DNA of 64,000 nucleotides from NCBI GenBank assembly GCA_963383645.1, contig OY726567.1:70686997-70750996 (forward strand), read 5' to 3'. Below are positions 24,398 to 35,125 of the stretch, one piece after another (position 1 is the stretch's first letter; the number at the start of each line of letters is the position of its first letter). Below the pieces are notes generated by a model that searched no databases, was not told the origin of the DNA, and was given only the letters and a program-made list of their open reading frames with translations. Position numbers and translations under genes: made by a program. This DNA is from Muscardinus avellanarius (Eukaryota > Chordata > Mammalia > Rodentia > Gliridae).

Positions 24398-25290
24398 AGG
24401 CTGGGTGTGTGGCACAGGCTCGTAATCCCAGTACTTGAGAGGCTGAGACAGAAGAATCACAGGTTCACGGCCAGCATCAGCTACTTAATGAGGCCCTCCA
24501 CAACTCTGGGAGAATCTGTTCCAAAAAAATTAATAATAATAAAAAAAGGACTAGGGGTATAGCTTGGAGGTAGAATACCTCTGGGTTCAATCCCTAGTCA
24601 TTGAAAAATATTTATCAAGGCTGGATGTGGTGGTGCAGGCTTGTAACCCCAGCATTAAGGAGGCTGAGACAGGAAGATAGTGGTTCAAGGAAAGCCTCAG
24701 CCAGCTACTTAGTGAGGCCCTTTGAAACTCAGTGTGACCCTGTTTCAAAATAAAGAATAAAAGATAGGGCTGGAGAGTATAGCTCGGAGGTACAATGCTC
24801 CCAGGTTCCATCCCCAGTACTGGAGGAAAAAGATTGATCAAAAGGCTTGGTGTAGTGGCACATGCTTGTAATCCCTGTACTTGGGAGGCTGAGGCAGGAG
24901 GATCACAGGTCAGGACCAGCCTTAGCTACTCTTAGTGAGGTCCTCTGCAACTTAGAGAGACCCTGTTTCAAAAATAAAAGCATAAAAAATAGGGCTGGGG
25001 GGGGGTGTGCCTTGGAGGTAAAATGCCTCAGTACCATTAAAAAAAAAAAAAAAAAAAGGTCAGAAAGCTAAAGAGAAGCTAGACGTGGTGGCACACGCTC
25101 TTAATCCCAGCATTCGGGAGGCTGAGACTGGAGGATCCCGGTTCATGGACAGCCTCAACTATTTAGTGAGGTCTTTTGCAACTTAGTGAGACCCTGTTTC
25201 AAAAAAAAAAAAAAAAAAGAATACAAAATAGGATAGGGGGTATAGCTTGAAGGTCAAATGCCCCTGGTTCCATCCCCAGACCCATAAAAC
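24398..25290 (+). mobile_element. four B1-dID SINEs in the old L1
   Basis: 24398-24600, 24617-24835, 24843-25057, 25075-25290. S-C and S-D types. The third/fourth junction is the source of the inverted copy at 25761. Confidence 0.82.
25005..25108 (+). repeat. source copy of a local inverted duplication
   Basis: Spans the end of one SINE, its A-tail, the unique linker 'ggtcagaaagctaaagaga' and the start of the next SINE. Its reverse complement recurs at 25761-25858. Confidence 0.9.
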
Positions 25291-25309
25291 AAAACAAAAC
25301 AAACCTAAA

Positions 25310-25622
25310 GAGCTAAAATATAAACTTCTTGGAAGAAAACACAGGAATAAATCTTGATGACCATGGATTAGGCAATGGACTCTTCGACATGACACCAAAA
25401 ACATATGTAACAAAAGAAAAAAATAGGTAAACTGGATCACATAAAAATTTAAAACTTTCATATTGCAAACAATGGCAGCCATAAAGTAAAAAGGACAATG
25501 TTCAGTATTGAAAAAAGTATTTGCAAAATGCTTTACAAATACATCTGACAAGAGACTTGAATTCAGAATATATGAAGAACTCTAATAATGATAAAACATA
25601 AATAATTCAATTTTAAGAGTAA
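25310..25622 (+). mobile_element. old L1 ORF2 fragment (continuation)
   Basis: 'aaacttcttggaagaaaac', 'gaccatggattaggcaatgg' and 'aatatatgaagaactctaa' are L1 ORF2 C-terminal landmarks in plus orientation and in the expected order after 24245-24396. Confidence 0.75.
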
Positions 25623-25700
25623 GCCAAAGCCGGGCGTGGTGGCGCACGCTTGTAATCCCCACGCTTGGGAGGCTGAGACAGGAGGATCGCGTAGCCTCAG

Positions 25701-25762
25701 CTACTTAGTGAGGCTCTTAAGTAGCCTCACTAAGCCTCACTACCCTCAGCTACTTAGTGAGG
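25701..25762. repeat. clustered short palindromes at the inversion junction
   Basis: CTTAGTGAGGCT (25704-25715) pairs with AGCCTCACTAAG (25723-25734), loop of 7. CTACTTA (25701) pairs with TAAGTAG (25718). CCTCACTA (25735-25742) pairs with TAGTGAGG (25755-25762). The fragments derive from the surrounding SINE. Confidence 0.85.
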
Positions 25763-25858
25763 GATTAAGAGCGTGTGCCTCCGCGTCTAGCTTCTCTTTA
25801 GCTTTCTGACCTTTTTTTTTTTTTTATGGTACTGAGGCATTTTACCTCCAAGGCACAC
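25761..25858 (-). repeat. inverted copy of 25005-25108
   Basis: Starts GGGATTAAGAGCGTGTGCC, carries 'tctctttagctttctgacc', a shorter T-run and 'aatGCC' region inverted, ending aggcacac. Two substitutions and a shortened homopolymer are the only differences seen. It interrupts an S-B SINE (25628-26008). Confidence 0.9.
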
Positions 25859-26029
25859 TTCAAAGCCAGCCTCAGCTACTTAGTGAGGCTCTCAGAAACT
25901 TAGTGAGACCCTGTTTCCAAATAAAATATAAAATAGGGCTGGGAGTATAGCCTGGAGGTAGAAAGCCTCTGGGTTCCACCCCCAGTACCACCAAAAAAAA
26001 AAAAAAAAAAAGAGTAGGCCATAGCCTTA

Positions 26030-26300
26030 AATGGACCCTGAAGCACTTGAAAAGATGCTCAACTTCATTAGTCACTTAGGAAATGCAAATCCAAGGAGAT
26101 ACCAGGAACCAGGACTGTGGAAAGACTGGGATGCAGCTCAGGGCAGAGCACTTGCCTAGCATGTGCAAGGCCCTGGGCTCAGTACCCAGAACCATCACAC
26201 ACACAAAGACAGAAAACAGTCAGCATTAGTGAGGATTTGGAAAAACTGGAGTCGGTATAAATGGTACTTTGAAAAATAGTCTAGGAGCTCCTAAAAATGT
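26030..26300 (+). mobile_element. old L1 fragment with an ID monomer inside
   Basis: 'aaagatgctcaacttcatta' and 'aaatgcaaatccaaggagat' before, and 'gtgaggatttggaaaaactg' after, an ID-type insertion at 26123-26208. Colinear with the neighbouring L1 pieces. Confidence 0.7.
26123..26208 (+). mobile_element. ID element (monomer)
   Basis: 'gactgggatgcagctcag', 'gcacttgcctagcatgtg', 'caaggccctgggctcagtac': close to the rodent ID/BC1 core, with A/B-box spacing; old. Confidence 0.75.
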
Positions 26301-26305
26301 TAAAC

Positions 26306-26874
26306 CATGCTGGGCGTGGTGGTGTATACTTGTAATCTCAGCAGCATTTGGGAGGCTCAGACAGGAGGATCACAGTTAGATGACAGCCTCAGCTACTACT
26401 GAATGAGGCCCTCTGCAACTCAGTGAGACCCTGTTTCAAAATAAAGAATAAAATATAAAGGCTGGGCGTGGTGGCGCACGCTTGTAATCCCAGCATTTGG
26501 GAGGCAGAGACAGGAGGATTGCAGTTCGCAGACAGCCTCAGCTACTTAGCGAGGCCCTTCGCAACTCAGTGAGATCCTATTTCAAAAATAAAAAGACTAA
26601 AAAATAGTGCTGGGGGTGTAGCTTGGAGGTAGAAGGTAGAATGCCCCTGGGTTCCATTCCCAGTACTGAAAATAAAAAGTTAAAACATGCCTGAAGTGGT
26701 TGGTGCATGCCTATAAACCCAGTACTTGAGAGGCTGAAACAAGAGGACTGTGGGCTCAAGGCCATCCTGGGCAACCTAGTGAGACCCTGTTTCATCATTA
26801 AAAATTAATAAAAAAAGATGGGGGTGGAGCTCATAAGTAGAATATTCCTGAGTTCAATCCCCACTACTGCAAAA

Positions 26875-26931
<57 letters not shown>

Positions 26932-26934
26932 AAA
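26306..26934 (+). mobile_element. three SINEs, last with (AAAG)n tail
   Basis: 26306-26458 (S-C, no right half), 26460-26680 (S-C), 26690-26875 (S-D), then (AAAG)n 26877-26934. Confidence 0.8.
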
Positions 26935-26937
26935 AAA

Positions 26938-27216
26938 GTTAGCAAAATGCAGTTACCGTATGACTAACCAATTCCACTCCTAGGTACATATCCAAAGAAA
27001 ACAAGCATATCCTTATTAAAGTTTGCACACTAATGTTCACAGTAGTATTACTCATAACATCCCAGAGATGGAAACAACCTAAACACCCATCAATGGACAA
27101 GTGGATAAACAAAAATAGTGTATCCACACAGTGGAATATTATTCAGTCACCAAAGCAATGAAACACTGCACTTGCACACCGTGCTTGAACCTCAAAAACA
27201 TGCTACATCAAAGATG
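26938..27216 (+). mobile_element. old L1 fragment (ORF2 end/3'UTR)
   Basis: 'cacccatcaatggacaagtg' and 'ggaatattattcagtcacca' are typical of the L1 3' end. Preceded by an (AAAG)n tail and interrupted by SINEs at 27225. Confidence 0.75.
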
Positions 27217-27224
27217 GGAGACAA

Positions 27225-27507
27225 GCCGGGCGTGGTGGAGCACACTTGTAATCCCAGCATTTGGGAGGATGAGACAGGAGGATCACGGTTCGAGGACAGC
27301 CTCAGCTACATAGAGAGGCCCTTTGCAACTCAGCGAAGCCCAGTTTCCAAATAAAGAATAAAAAAGTAGGGCTGAGGGTGTAGCTCGAGGAAGAATGCCC
27401 CTGGGCTCCATCCCTAGCACCACAAAAAAAAAAAAAAAGAAAAAAAAAATCAGGGTAGGGGTCTACTTCGGAGGTAGAATCCCCCTGGGTTCAATCCCCA
27501 GCAACAC

Positions 27508-27540
<33 letters not shown>
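27225..27540 (+). mobile_element. S-C SINE and a lone right half
   Basis: 27225-27445 and 27450-27540, both with long A-runs. Confidence 0.8.
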
Positions 27541-27541
<1 letters not shown>

Positions 27542-27850
27542 TGGGAAACAAGAAAGGCCACATACTGTGTAATTCCACCTGTATGAAGTGTTCAGAATGA
27601 GTAAACTACAGAGACAGAAAGGCAGCCATGGTGACTCATGGCAGGAGTGAGAGGAAGGAGAAATGGGGGTGACTGCTCCTGGGTGTGGGGTGTCTTCTGG
27701 GAGAAGGAAACCATTCTAAAGTTAGATTGTGGTAATGGTTGCACAACTCTACGAATATACTATACAGAACAAAAACAAACTACAAGTTCTTTCAAGTTAC
27801 CATAAATCTAAAAATATAATGCTTAAATGCCATTTAAAAAAATAATAAAA
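27541..27850 (+). mobile_element. old L1 3'UTR fragment
   Basis: 'tgtgtaattccacctgtatg' and 'ttgtggtaatggttgcacaa' are familiar L1 3'UTR strings and complete the series begun at 24245. Confidence 0.7.
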
Positions 27851-27854
27851 AAGC

Positions 27855-28880
27855 AAGCCAGGCATGGTGGCGCACGCTTATAATTCCAGCATTTGGGACA
27901 CTGAGACCAGAGGATCACAGTTTGTGGACAGCCTTAGTTACTTAGTGAGGCCCTCTGCAACTCAGTGAGATCCTGTTTCAAAATAAAGAATACAAAAATA
28001 AGGGCAGGGGGTGGAGCTTGGAGGTCGAATGCCCCTGGGTTCCACTCCCAGACCCACACAAAAAATAATATTTATGGGAGGCTGAGACAGAAGATCATGG
28101 GTCTGATGCCAGGCTCAGCAACTTAGTGAGACCTTGTTTCAAAATAAAAAAGGGTAAGGCCTCAGCTACTTAATGAGGCCCTCCAAAACTTAGTGAGACT
28201 CTGTTTCAAAATAAAGAATTAAAAAATAGGAGCCGGGCTGGGCATGGTGGCACATGCTTGTAATCCCCGCGCTTGGGAGGCTGAGACAGGAGGATCGCGC
28301 AGGTTCGAAGCCAGCCTCAGCTACTTAGTGAGGCTCTCAGCAACTTAGTGAGACGCTGTTTCCAAATAAAATATAAAATAGGTCTGGGAGTATAGCCTGG
28401 AGGTAGAAAGCCTCTGGGTTCCACCCCCAGTACCATCAAAAAAAAAAAAAAAAATAGGAGCCGGGCGTAGTGGCGCACACTTGTAATCCCAACATTTGGG
28501 AGGCTGAGACTGGAGGATCGCAGTTCGCGGAGAGACTCAGCTACTTAGTGAGACCCTTTGCAACTCAGTGAGACCCTGTTTCAAAATAAAGAATAAAAAA
28601 TTGGACAGGGGGTGTAGCTCGGAGGTCAAATGTCTCTGGGTTCCATCCCCAGACCTGCAAAAAAAAAAAAAAAAAAAAAAAGGGCTGGGGGTGTAGCTTG
28701 GGTTCAATTCCTAGTACTGCAAAAAATAAAAAAAAAATAAAAAAAGCGTATAGCTCAGAGGTAATCTGTCCTTGGGTTCAATCCCAAGTACCCATAAATA
28801 AATAAACAAACAAATGGGGTGAGTGTGTAGCTCAGAGGTGGAACACTGCTGAGTTCAATTCTCCTTACTGCAAAAAAAAA
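27855..28880 (+). mobile_element. dense SINE block with solo right halves
   Basis: 27855-28060 S-C; 28073-28155 and 28158-28228 partials; 28235-28455 S-B; 28458-28680 S-C; then three right halves without left halves: 28681-28730, 28745-28800, 28815-28880. Confidence 0.78.
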
Positions 28881-28981
28881 ATTTTGATAATACTTAAAAA
28901 ATAATAATAAGTGGAGGAAATATATATATGCTAAGCTGCGTGTTCTAGAAAGCCATCCTTTGCCCTTAAAGTGGGACACTG

Positions 28982-29095
28982 GGCCTGTTGTGATGGCACA
29001 CACCTATAATCACAGTACTTGGAAGGCTGAGACAGGAGGATCACAGGTTCAAGGCCAGCCTCAGCTATTTGCCTGAGGCTATGTCTCTGAATATT
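28982..29095 (+). mobile_element. SINE left half
   Basis: 'gtgatggcacacacctataa' to 'cctcagctatttgcctg'. Confidence 0.65.
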
Positions 29096-29159
29096 AATTC
29101 CAGCAGCAATTCACTTCAGTGGTCATTCTAATATTCTTTCTTGATTGCTTGCTTTTTTT

Positions 29160-29348
29160 AGAACTGGGGATTGAACCCAGGGGCACTCTACCTCTGAGCT
29201 AAACCCCCATGCCCTATTTTTTTTTTTAATACAGGGGATTGAACCCTGAGGCATACATTCTACCTGAGCTCCACCCTCAGCCCTATTTTATTGAGTTGTG
29301 TAAGGCCTCACTAAGTAGCTGAGGCTGGCTGCAAACCTGTGATTCTCC

Positions 29349-29432
<84 letters not shown>

Positions 29433-29820
29433 ATGGGAAACTAAAGACAGGCTATATCCCCAGCCCTTTTATGTTTTGTTTTGTTTTTGCGGGTATAGGG
29501 ATGGAACCCAGGGGCATTCAACCTCCGAGCTACACCCCTTGCTCTATTTTTTTATTCTTTATTTTGAAACGGGGTCTCACTAAGTTGCGGAGGGCCTCAC
29601 TAAGTAGCTGAGGGTGTCCGCGAACTGCTGATCCTCCAGACTCAGCCTCCCGAATGCTGGGATTACAAGCGTGCACCACTATGCCCAGCTCTTATGTTTT
29701 ATTTTGAAACAGGGTCTCTAGCTAAGTTGGTGAGGGTCTTGCTAAATTGCTAAAGTTGGCCTTAAACTTGCAATCCTGTCTCAGCCTCCTAAATTCTGGG
29801 ATTACAGGTATGGGCCTGGT
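29160..29820 (-). mobile_element. antisense SINE block around a (TCTG)n(TC)n tract
   Basis: Right half 29160-29215; copy 29229-29346; microsatellite 29347-29429; S-C copy about 29431-29690; left half 29695-29820. Confidence 0.75.
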
Positions 29821-29855
29821 GAGTTATTTAATTTGATAGATAAAAAATATCAATC

Positions 29856-30070
29856 TTGGCCAGGTGTCATGGCACACACTTGTAATCCCAATACTCAGGA
29901 AGCCAAGACAGGATGAGTACAAGTTCAGACCAGCCTCACCTACTTAGTGAGTCTCTTTGCAATTTAGAGAAACCCTGTTTCAAAATAAAGAATAGAAAAG
30001 AGGGCTGGTGTATATCTCATAGGTAGAATGTAAAATGTTCTTAGTTCAATCCCCAGTACCAAAAAACAAA
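29856..30070 (+). mobile_element. B1-dID SINE, S-D
   Basis: 'ggccaggtgtcatggcac' to 'ccccagtaccaaaaaac'. Confidence 0.78.
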
Positions 30071-30099
30071 AAAAACAAAACAACAACAAAAAAAACCAA

Positions 30100-30660
30100 C
30101 CTGACAACAGCAGTGGTCAGAGAACAGGAAAAGGATGTTATTATGCCCTTCTAATGGGAAAACAAATCAGGATAGCCTTTCTACAAGGTAATTTTGCAAC
30201 ATTTATCAAGCGTTTTGGCCCAGTAATCCCACTTCTATGAGTTCATCCTAATGAAATAATTATGGACAGAGATTCATATATACACAAATGATAATGGCAA
30301 TACTATCTCTGATATTAAAAAATTGAAAACAGTATAATTGTCCCACAGCAGCAGGTTGAGCAAATGAATGCCTCCTTCTTGCAAAGGAGCACTCCGTAGA
30401 AACCAGTAACAACGGTGACCCTCAGGAACATCCGTCATGTGATAAGTGCTCATGACACAATGGAACGTCAAAGTCTGGTATAAATCCATGGCATACAATG
30501 ACTCTTTTTGTAAGAAAAATTAGACAAACCCCACAGAGGAAAAAGCTAGAAGGAAATGCACTTAAATATGAACATTTTAGGGGCAAGACTATACGAATGC
30601 TTATTGTTTTTATTATGCTTCTCTGTAATTTCTACAATAAACGCAGAAGAAAAAGAATTT
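30100..30660 (+). mobile_element. old L1 (L1M/HAL1-type) 3' fragment
   Basis: 'agtaatcccacttctatgag', 'cctaatgaaataattatgg' and a 3' end with 'tgtaatttctacaataaac' fit ancient mammalian L1 3' ends, plus orientation. Confidence 0.6.
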
Positions 30661-30665
30661 TTCTT

Positions 30666-31059
30666 TCTTTTTTTTTTGTGGTACCGGGGATGGAACCCAG
30701 GGGCATTCTATATCCGAGCTACACCCTTGCCCTATTTTTTATTCTTTATTCTGAAACGGGGTCTCACTGGTTGAAAAGGACCTCACGAAGTAACTGAGGC
30801 TATCCGCAAACTGAGATCCTCCTGACTCAGGCTCCTAAATGCTGGGATTAAAAGTATGTTCCAGCCGGGCGTGGTGGCGCACACTTGTAATCCCCGCGCT
30901 TGGGAGGCTGAGACAGGAGGATCGCACGGGTTCGAAGCCAGCCTCAGCTACTTAGTGAGGCTCTCAGCAACTTAGTGAGACCCTGTTTCCAAATAAAATA
31001 TAAAAAAGGTCTGGGAGTATAGCCCAGAGGTAGAAAGCCTCTGGGTTCCACCCCCAGTA

Positions 31060-31109
<50 letters not shown>

Positions 31110-31125
31110 TGTTCCACCACACCCA
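30666..31125 (-). mobile_element. antisense S-C SINE split by a sense S-B SINE
   Basis: Outer 30666-30863 and 31108-31125; inner 30864-31062 with (CA)n to 31101. TATGTTCCA stands on both sides of the insert. Confidence 0.82.
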
Positions 31126-31171
31126 GAAAAAAAAGAATTCTTTTAAAATATAGCTCAAAAGCATTCAATGA

Positions 31172-32532
31172 AGCCCAGGACAGTGTAATTCTAGTACTTT
31201 GTAGGCTGAGACTGAAGGATTACAGGTTCAAAGCCATCCTTGGCAATTTAGCCTGTTTCAAAATAAAAAGGGCTGGGAGTGTAGCTCAGAGGTAGAATGC
31301 TTCTGGGTTGAATCACCAGTATCAGCCAGGCATGGTGGCGGAAGCTTGTAATCCCCGTGCTTGGGAGGCTGAGACAGGAGGATCACACGGGTTTAAACCA
31401 GCCTCAGTGAATTAGTGAGGCTCTCAGCAACTTAGTGAGACCCTGTTTCCCAATAAAATATAAAATAGGTCTGGGAATATAGCCCAGAGATAGAAAAGCC
31501 CCTGGATTCTACTCCCAGTGCAGAAAAAAAGAAAGATTGATTCCCAGTACCCTCCTCCCAGCAAAAAAAGAATTCAAGCCAGGCGTGGTGGTGGACGCTT
31601 CTAATCCCAGCATTTGGGAGGCTGAGACCGGAGGATCTCAGTTCGCAGACAGCCTTAGCTACTTCATGAGGCTCTCTGCAACTTAGTGTGACCCTGTTTG
31701 TAAATAAAGAATAAAAAATAGGACAGGGGTGTGTGGCTCAGAGGTCGAATGCCCTGGGTTCAATCCCCAGTACCACCAAAAAAAAAAAAAATTACTCCAG
31801 TAGAAAGCTGAGAGTCTAGGTGAGACCAGTGGGAGGAAGGTAAAGCTGAGGAGCCAATTCTGTCATTGGCCAGGTCGACTCAGCTGAGAGTCAGAGGTGC
31901 CCGTCTCCTGGGTAAAAAGAATCTCCATAAGACCTTGAAAAGATGCCAGGCCTGGTAGGGTAAGCTTGTAATGGCAGTATTTGGCTGAGACAGGAAGATC
32001 GTGGGTTCACAGCCAGCCTTGGCTACCCAGCTACTTAGTGAGGCCTTCCACAACCTAGTGAGACACTGTTTCAAAAAAATAGGCTGGGAGCCAGGGTGTG
32101 GTGGTGCACACTTGTAATCCCAGCATTTGGGAGGCTGAGCCAAGAGGATCACTGTTCACTGATAGCCTCAGCTACCTAGTGAGGCCTTCTGCAACTCAGT
32201 GAGACCCTGTTTCCAAATATAGAATAAAAAATAGTACTGGGGGTGTAGCTCTAAGGTAGAATGCCCCTGGTTCCATTCCTAGTACCACAAGAAAAAAATA
32301 GGCTGGGGTTAGCTGGGCGTGGTGGCACAGATTGTAATCCCAGCATTTGGGAGGCTGAGGCAGGAGGATCACAGTTCACAGACAGCCTCAGGTATCTAGT
32401 GAGGACCTTTGCAACTCAGTGAGACCCTGTTTCAAAATAAAGAATAAAAAATAGGACTGCAGGTATAGCTTGGAGATAGAATGCTCCTAGGTTCCATCCC
32501 TAGTACTGCAAAAAAAAAAAAAAAAAAAAAAA
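31172..32532 (+). mobile_element. six B1-dID SINEs, then the composite L1
   Basis: 31172-31323, 31325-31525 (S-B), 31577-31790 (S-C), 31945-32085, 32090-32300 (S-C), 32312-32532 (S-C). 31795-31944 is unassigned unique sequence. Confidence 0.78.
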
Positions 32533-32960
32533 GACCAGGAAAAGATAAATCAGACTTCCAGAAAGATGGCAACCGAGAAAAGCAGCATTTATGAGTCCTA
32601 CTAAAACTCAATCTCTATTGCCACAAAATCAGGGCTTTTCATAGCCAGAAAACACTAGCAACAGAGAAATAAAAAATGTAAACACAAGGGACAGAGAAAA
32701 AAAGACTAGAAGAACAACCAGAGACCAGAAAAGAAATCAAGCCCGCAACGCGGCAGCGGAGCCTTGTGGCACCATCTTCCCTCACAGCACCAGGCTCCAG
32801 AGAGGAAAGGTAAACAAGGAGCTGGAGTGGACAGCTGTGGATCACTCAGGTGTAATTCAGCAGTTCTTTTGGCGCAAAGAACGCCTAAAACTCCCAGTGG
32901 CCAAGCTCATCATGCCTTCCCTGGACTCAGAACGGACCTCAAAACCAGAAAAGAAATAGG

Positions 32961-33105
32961 CCAGCCTCAAGGCCGAGGGCGTGACAGTGGCGCCATATTG
33001 CCAGCAGCACCAGCCTCACGGCCAAGGGCATGACAGCAGCAACACTGCCAGCAGCGCCAGCCTCACAGCCAAGGGCGTGGCAACGGCGCCATATTGCCAG
33101 CAGCG
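32961..33105 (+). repeat. L1 5'UTR: three ~48-bp tandem units
   Basis: Units at 32961-33009, 33010-33056 and 33057-33105, each beginning CCAGCCTCA and ending gccagcag. Units 1 and 3 share CGCCATATTG, which contains a YY1-type CCATnTT; unit 2 has lost it. Confidence 0.8.
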
Positions 33106-33210
33106 ACAGCAAGTTCACCGCACCCTGCGACAGCTCCTGATCAGCACGCACAATAACCGTGAGTGAAATTGCGGCCCCTAAAGGAGAAATCCCTGTACTG
33201 CACTCCCAGG

Positions 33211-33430
33211 GACTTGCACAGCTTTGATAATCTTCTTGGGTCTGAGATTTAGCAATCCAACCCAGTGAAGGAGTAGTGGTGGCAGAGATACCACACCCTA
33301 GCCGTAGCTCCCCGTGTGAAAACACCCAGCCCGGCACCCCCACGGTCTCGCGCAGCCTCGATTAACTCCCTGGGTCTGGGACTTTGCGATACAACCCAGT
33401 AAAGGAGTACTGGTGGCTGAGATTACCACA
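33211..33430 (+). repeat. L1 5'UTR: two ~87-bp tandem units
   Basis: 33211-33295 and 33344-33430 are about three-quarters identical, sharing 'gggtctg', 'acaacccagt/atccaacccagt' and 'aaggagta.tggtgg'. They are offset by ~133 bp. Confidence 0.7.
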
Positions 33431-33497
33431 GACTCGAGATACAGAGCACCCTAAGTGAAGTCGTAGTGACCCAGGGAAGGCACAAAATTCTGAAATC

Positions 33498-34414
33498 ATG
33501 GAAAAGAGGAACAACAATAGAGCAATGAATGCCCACAACCCCATATTATCAGAACCTGATAACACAGAAATTCAGAGATCTTCAGAAAATCAAATCAGGA
33601 ATATAACTGTAGAAATAATACAAGACCTTCGAAAAGAATTTAGAAAGAGTCTAAAAGAAATAAAGAAAGCAATATTGAGGTAAAGGCCTCAATTCAAAGT
33701 ATAAATAATCAATTAGACCATATGGAGAATAGAATCTCGCTCTTAGAAGATGATCACTCCAAAAACAAATGCATAATTTATAACTTAGAAAAAAGAATCA
33801 GACAGCAGGAATCTGACATTGAAGAAATATGGGCCCATTTTAAGAGAGCTAACCTAAGAATAATTGGAATAGAGGAGAGAAAAGAAGGTGAAACCAAAGG
33901 GATCAATAATCTCTTCAAAGAAATAATAGCAGAAAATTTTCCAAACATAGAGCAAGAGGTCGATACGCAGGTCCAGGAAATTTATAGAACTCTCTTTAGA
34001 CAGGGTCAGAGAAGAGGTTCCCCATGCCACATAATTGTCAAAATGACCAATGTGGAAGCCAAGCAGAGAATCTTAAAGGCAACAAAAACAAAAGGCCAAG
34101 TGACATTCAGAGGCAAACCAATTAGAATCACTCCAGACTTCCCAAACCAAGTCATGAGAGCCAGAAGGGCTTGGAGTAACATATTCCAAACTCTGAAAGA
34201 AAACAACTTCCAGCCAAAAATTTCCTACCCAGCAAAACTTTCTATCAAATTAGATGGTGAAATAAGAAGCTTCCATGACAAACAGAAATTGAAGGAATTT
34301 ATGTCTTCAAAACCAACGCCAGAGAAAATACTCAAAGAGATAAACTACAAAGAAGAAAAAGGTAACACACACCAGAACCAGGAAAACAAGATTTCCCATC
34401 CAGCAGACAACTAA
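33498..34414 (+). pseudogene. L1 ORF1 with one frameshift
   Basis: The first frame (33498-33683) and the second (33722 onward, open upstream to ~33677) are consecutive parts of one ORF1 protein, broken by the loss of one base (or gain of two) near 33675. The second part shows the coiled-coil (heptad-like ISLLEDD to QQESDIEEI), then the RNA-binding domain with LRIIGIEE, the GSPCHIIVKMTN and KGQVTFRGKPIRITPDF blocks, and a C-terminal domain with KISYPAKLSI. ORF1 protein is the nucleic-acid chaperone of L1 particles. Apart from the shift it is well preserved, so the insertion is not ancient. Confidence 0.9.
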
Positions 34415-34544
34415 GATTGGTTGTCTTTGGAGATTCATTATTTATTTTAGTCTTTTACCTATCTCTAAATTGTATTGTTTGCTTTTATTGTTGCTAATTT
34501 TTAGGATTTCTATTTGGAATATTAATATACCTTCAGATATAGCA

Positions 34545-35125
34545 TTTGGAAATATTTTATCCCATTCTATCAGTAACTTTTAACTCTGTTTACGTTGCCT
34601 TTGGATGTACAATACTTTTTTATTTTTTAGGAAGTTCGTTTATTCGTTGCCTGTGCCTTTGAAATCATATCCAAGAAATCACTGCCAATTTCAATGTTGT
34701 AAAATTTTATGACCCAGGTTTTCTTCTAAAAGTTTATAGTCTTAAGATTTACATTTAGGTCTTTTATCTATTTTGAGTTAATATTTGTATATGGTGTTAG
34801 GTAAGGAACCAATTTTATTTTTTTTCATGTAATTATTATTTTTCAACAATATTTAGTGAAAAGATTATTATTTCCTTCACCAAATGTTCTTGGAAACCTT
34901 GTCAAAAATAACTTGGCCCTATATGGAAGAATTTATTTCTAGGCTTTTTATTTTACTCCACTGGTTTATATATCTGCCTTTATAGCAGTACTACACTGTC
35001 TCAATTACTGTAGCTTTATAAGGTTTGAAATCAGAAAATGTACATCTTCTAGCTTTGTTCTTTTTCAAGATTGTTTTGGGTATTTAGAGTTCATATTTCA
35101 TGTTAGGATCGATTTTTTTCTGAAA
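34545..35125 (-). mobile_element. old L1 ORF2 fragment, antisense, inside the composite
   Basis: Reads as the familiar antisense of the L1 ORF2 3' portion: 'ggttttcttctaaaagttt', 'acatttaggtcttttatct', 'ttttgagttaatatttg', 'ccactggtttatatatct', 'actgtagctttataa'. It is more diverged than ORF1 upstream. Confidence 0.75.

Larger units (their letters stand above)
25628..26008 (+). mobile_element. S-B SINE interrupted by the inverted duplication
   Basis: Head 25628-25715, foreign block about 25716-25858, tail part 25859-26008. Confidence 0.85.

Noticed and set aside
29347..29429. Regular tandem array that might suggest a CRISPR-like repeat
   Set aside because: Simple (TCTG)n(TC)n microsatellite without spacers, in a mammalian genome.
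34006..34206. Minus-strand frame over L1 ORF1
   Set aside because: Shadow of the ORF1 reading frame.
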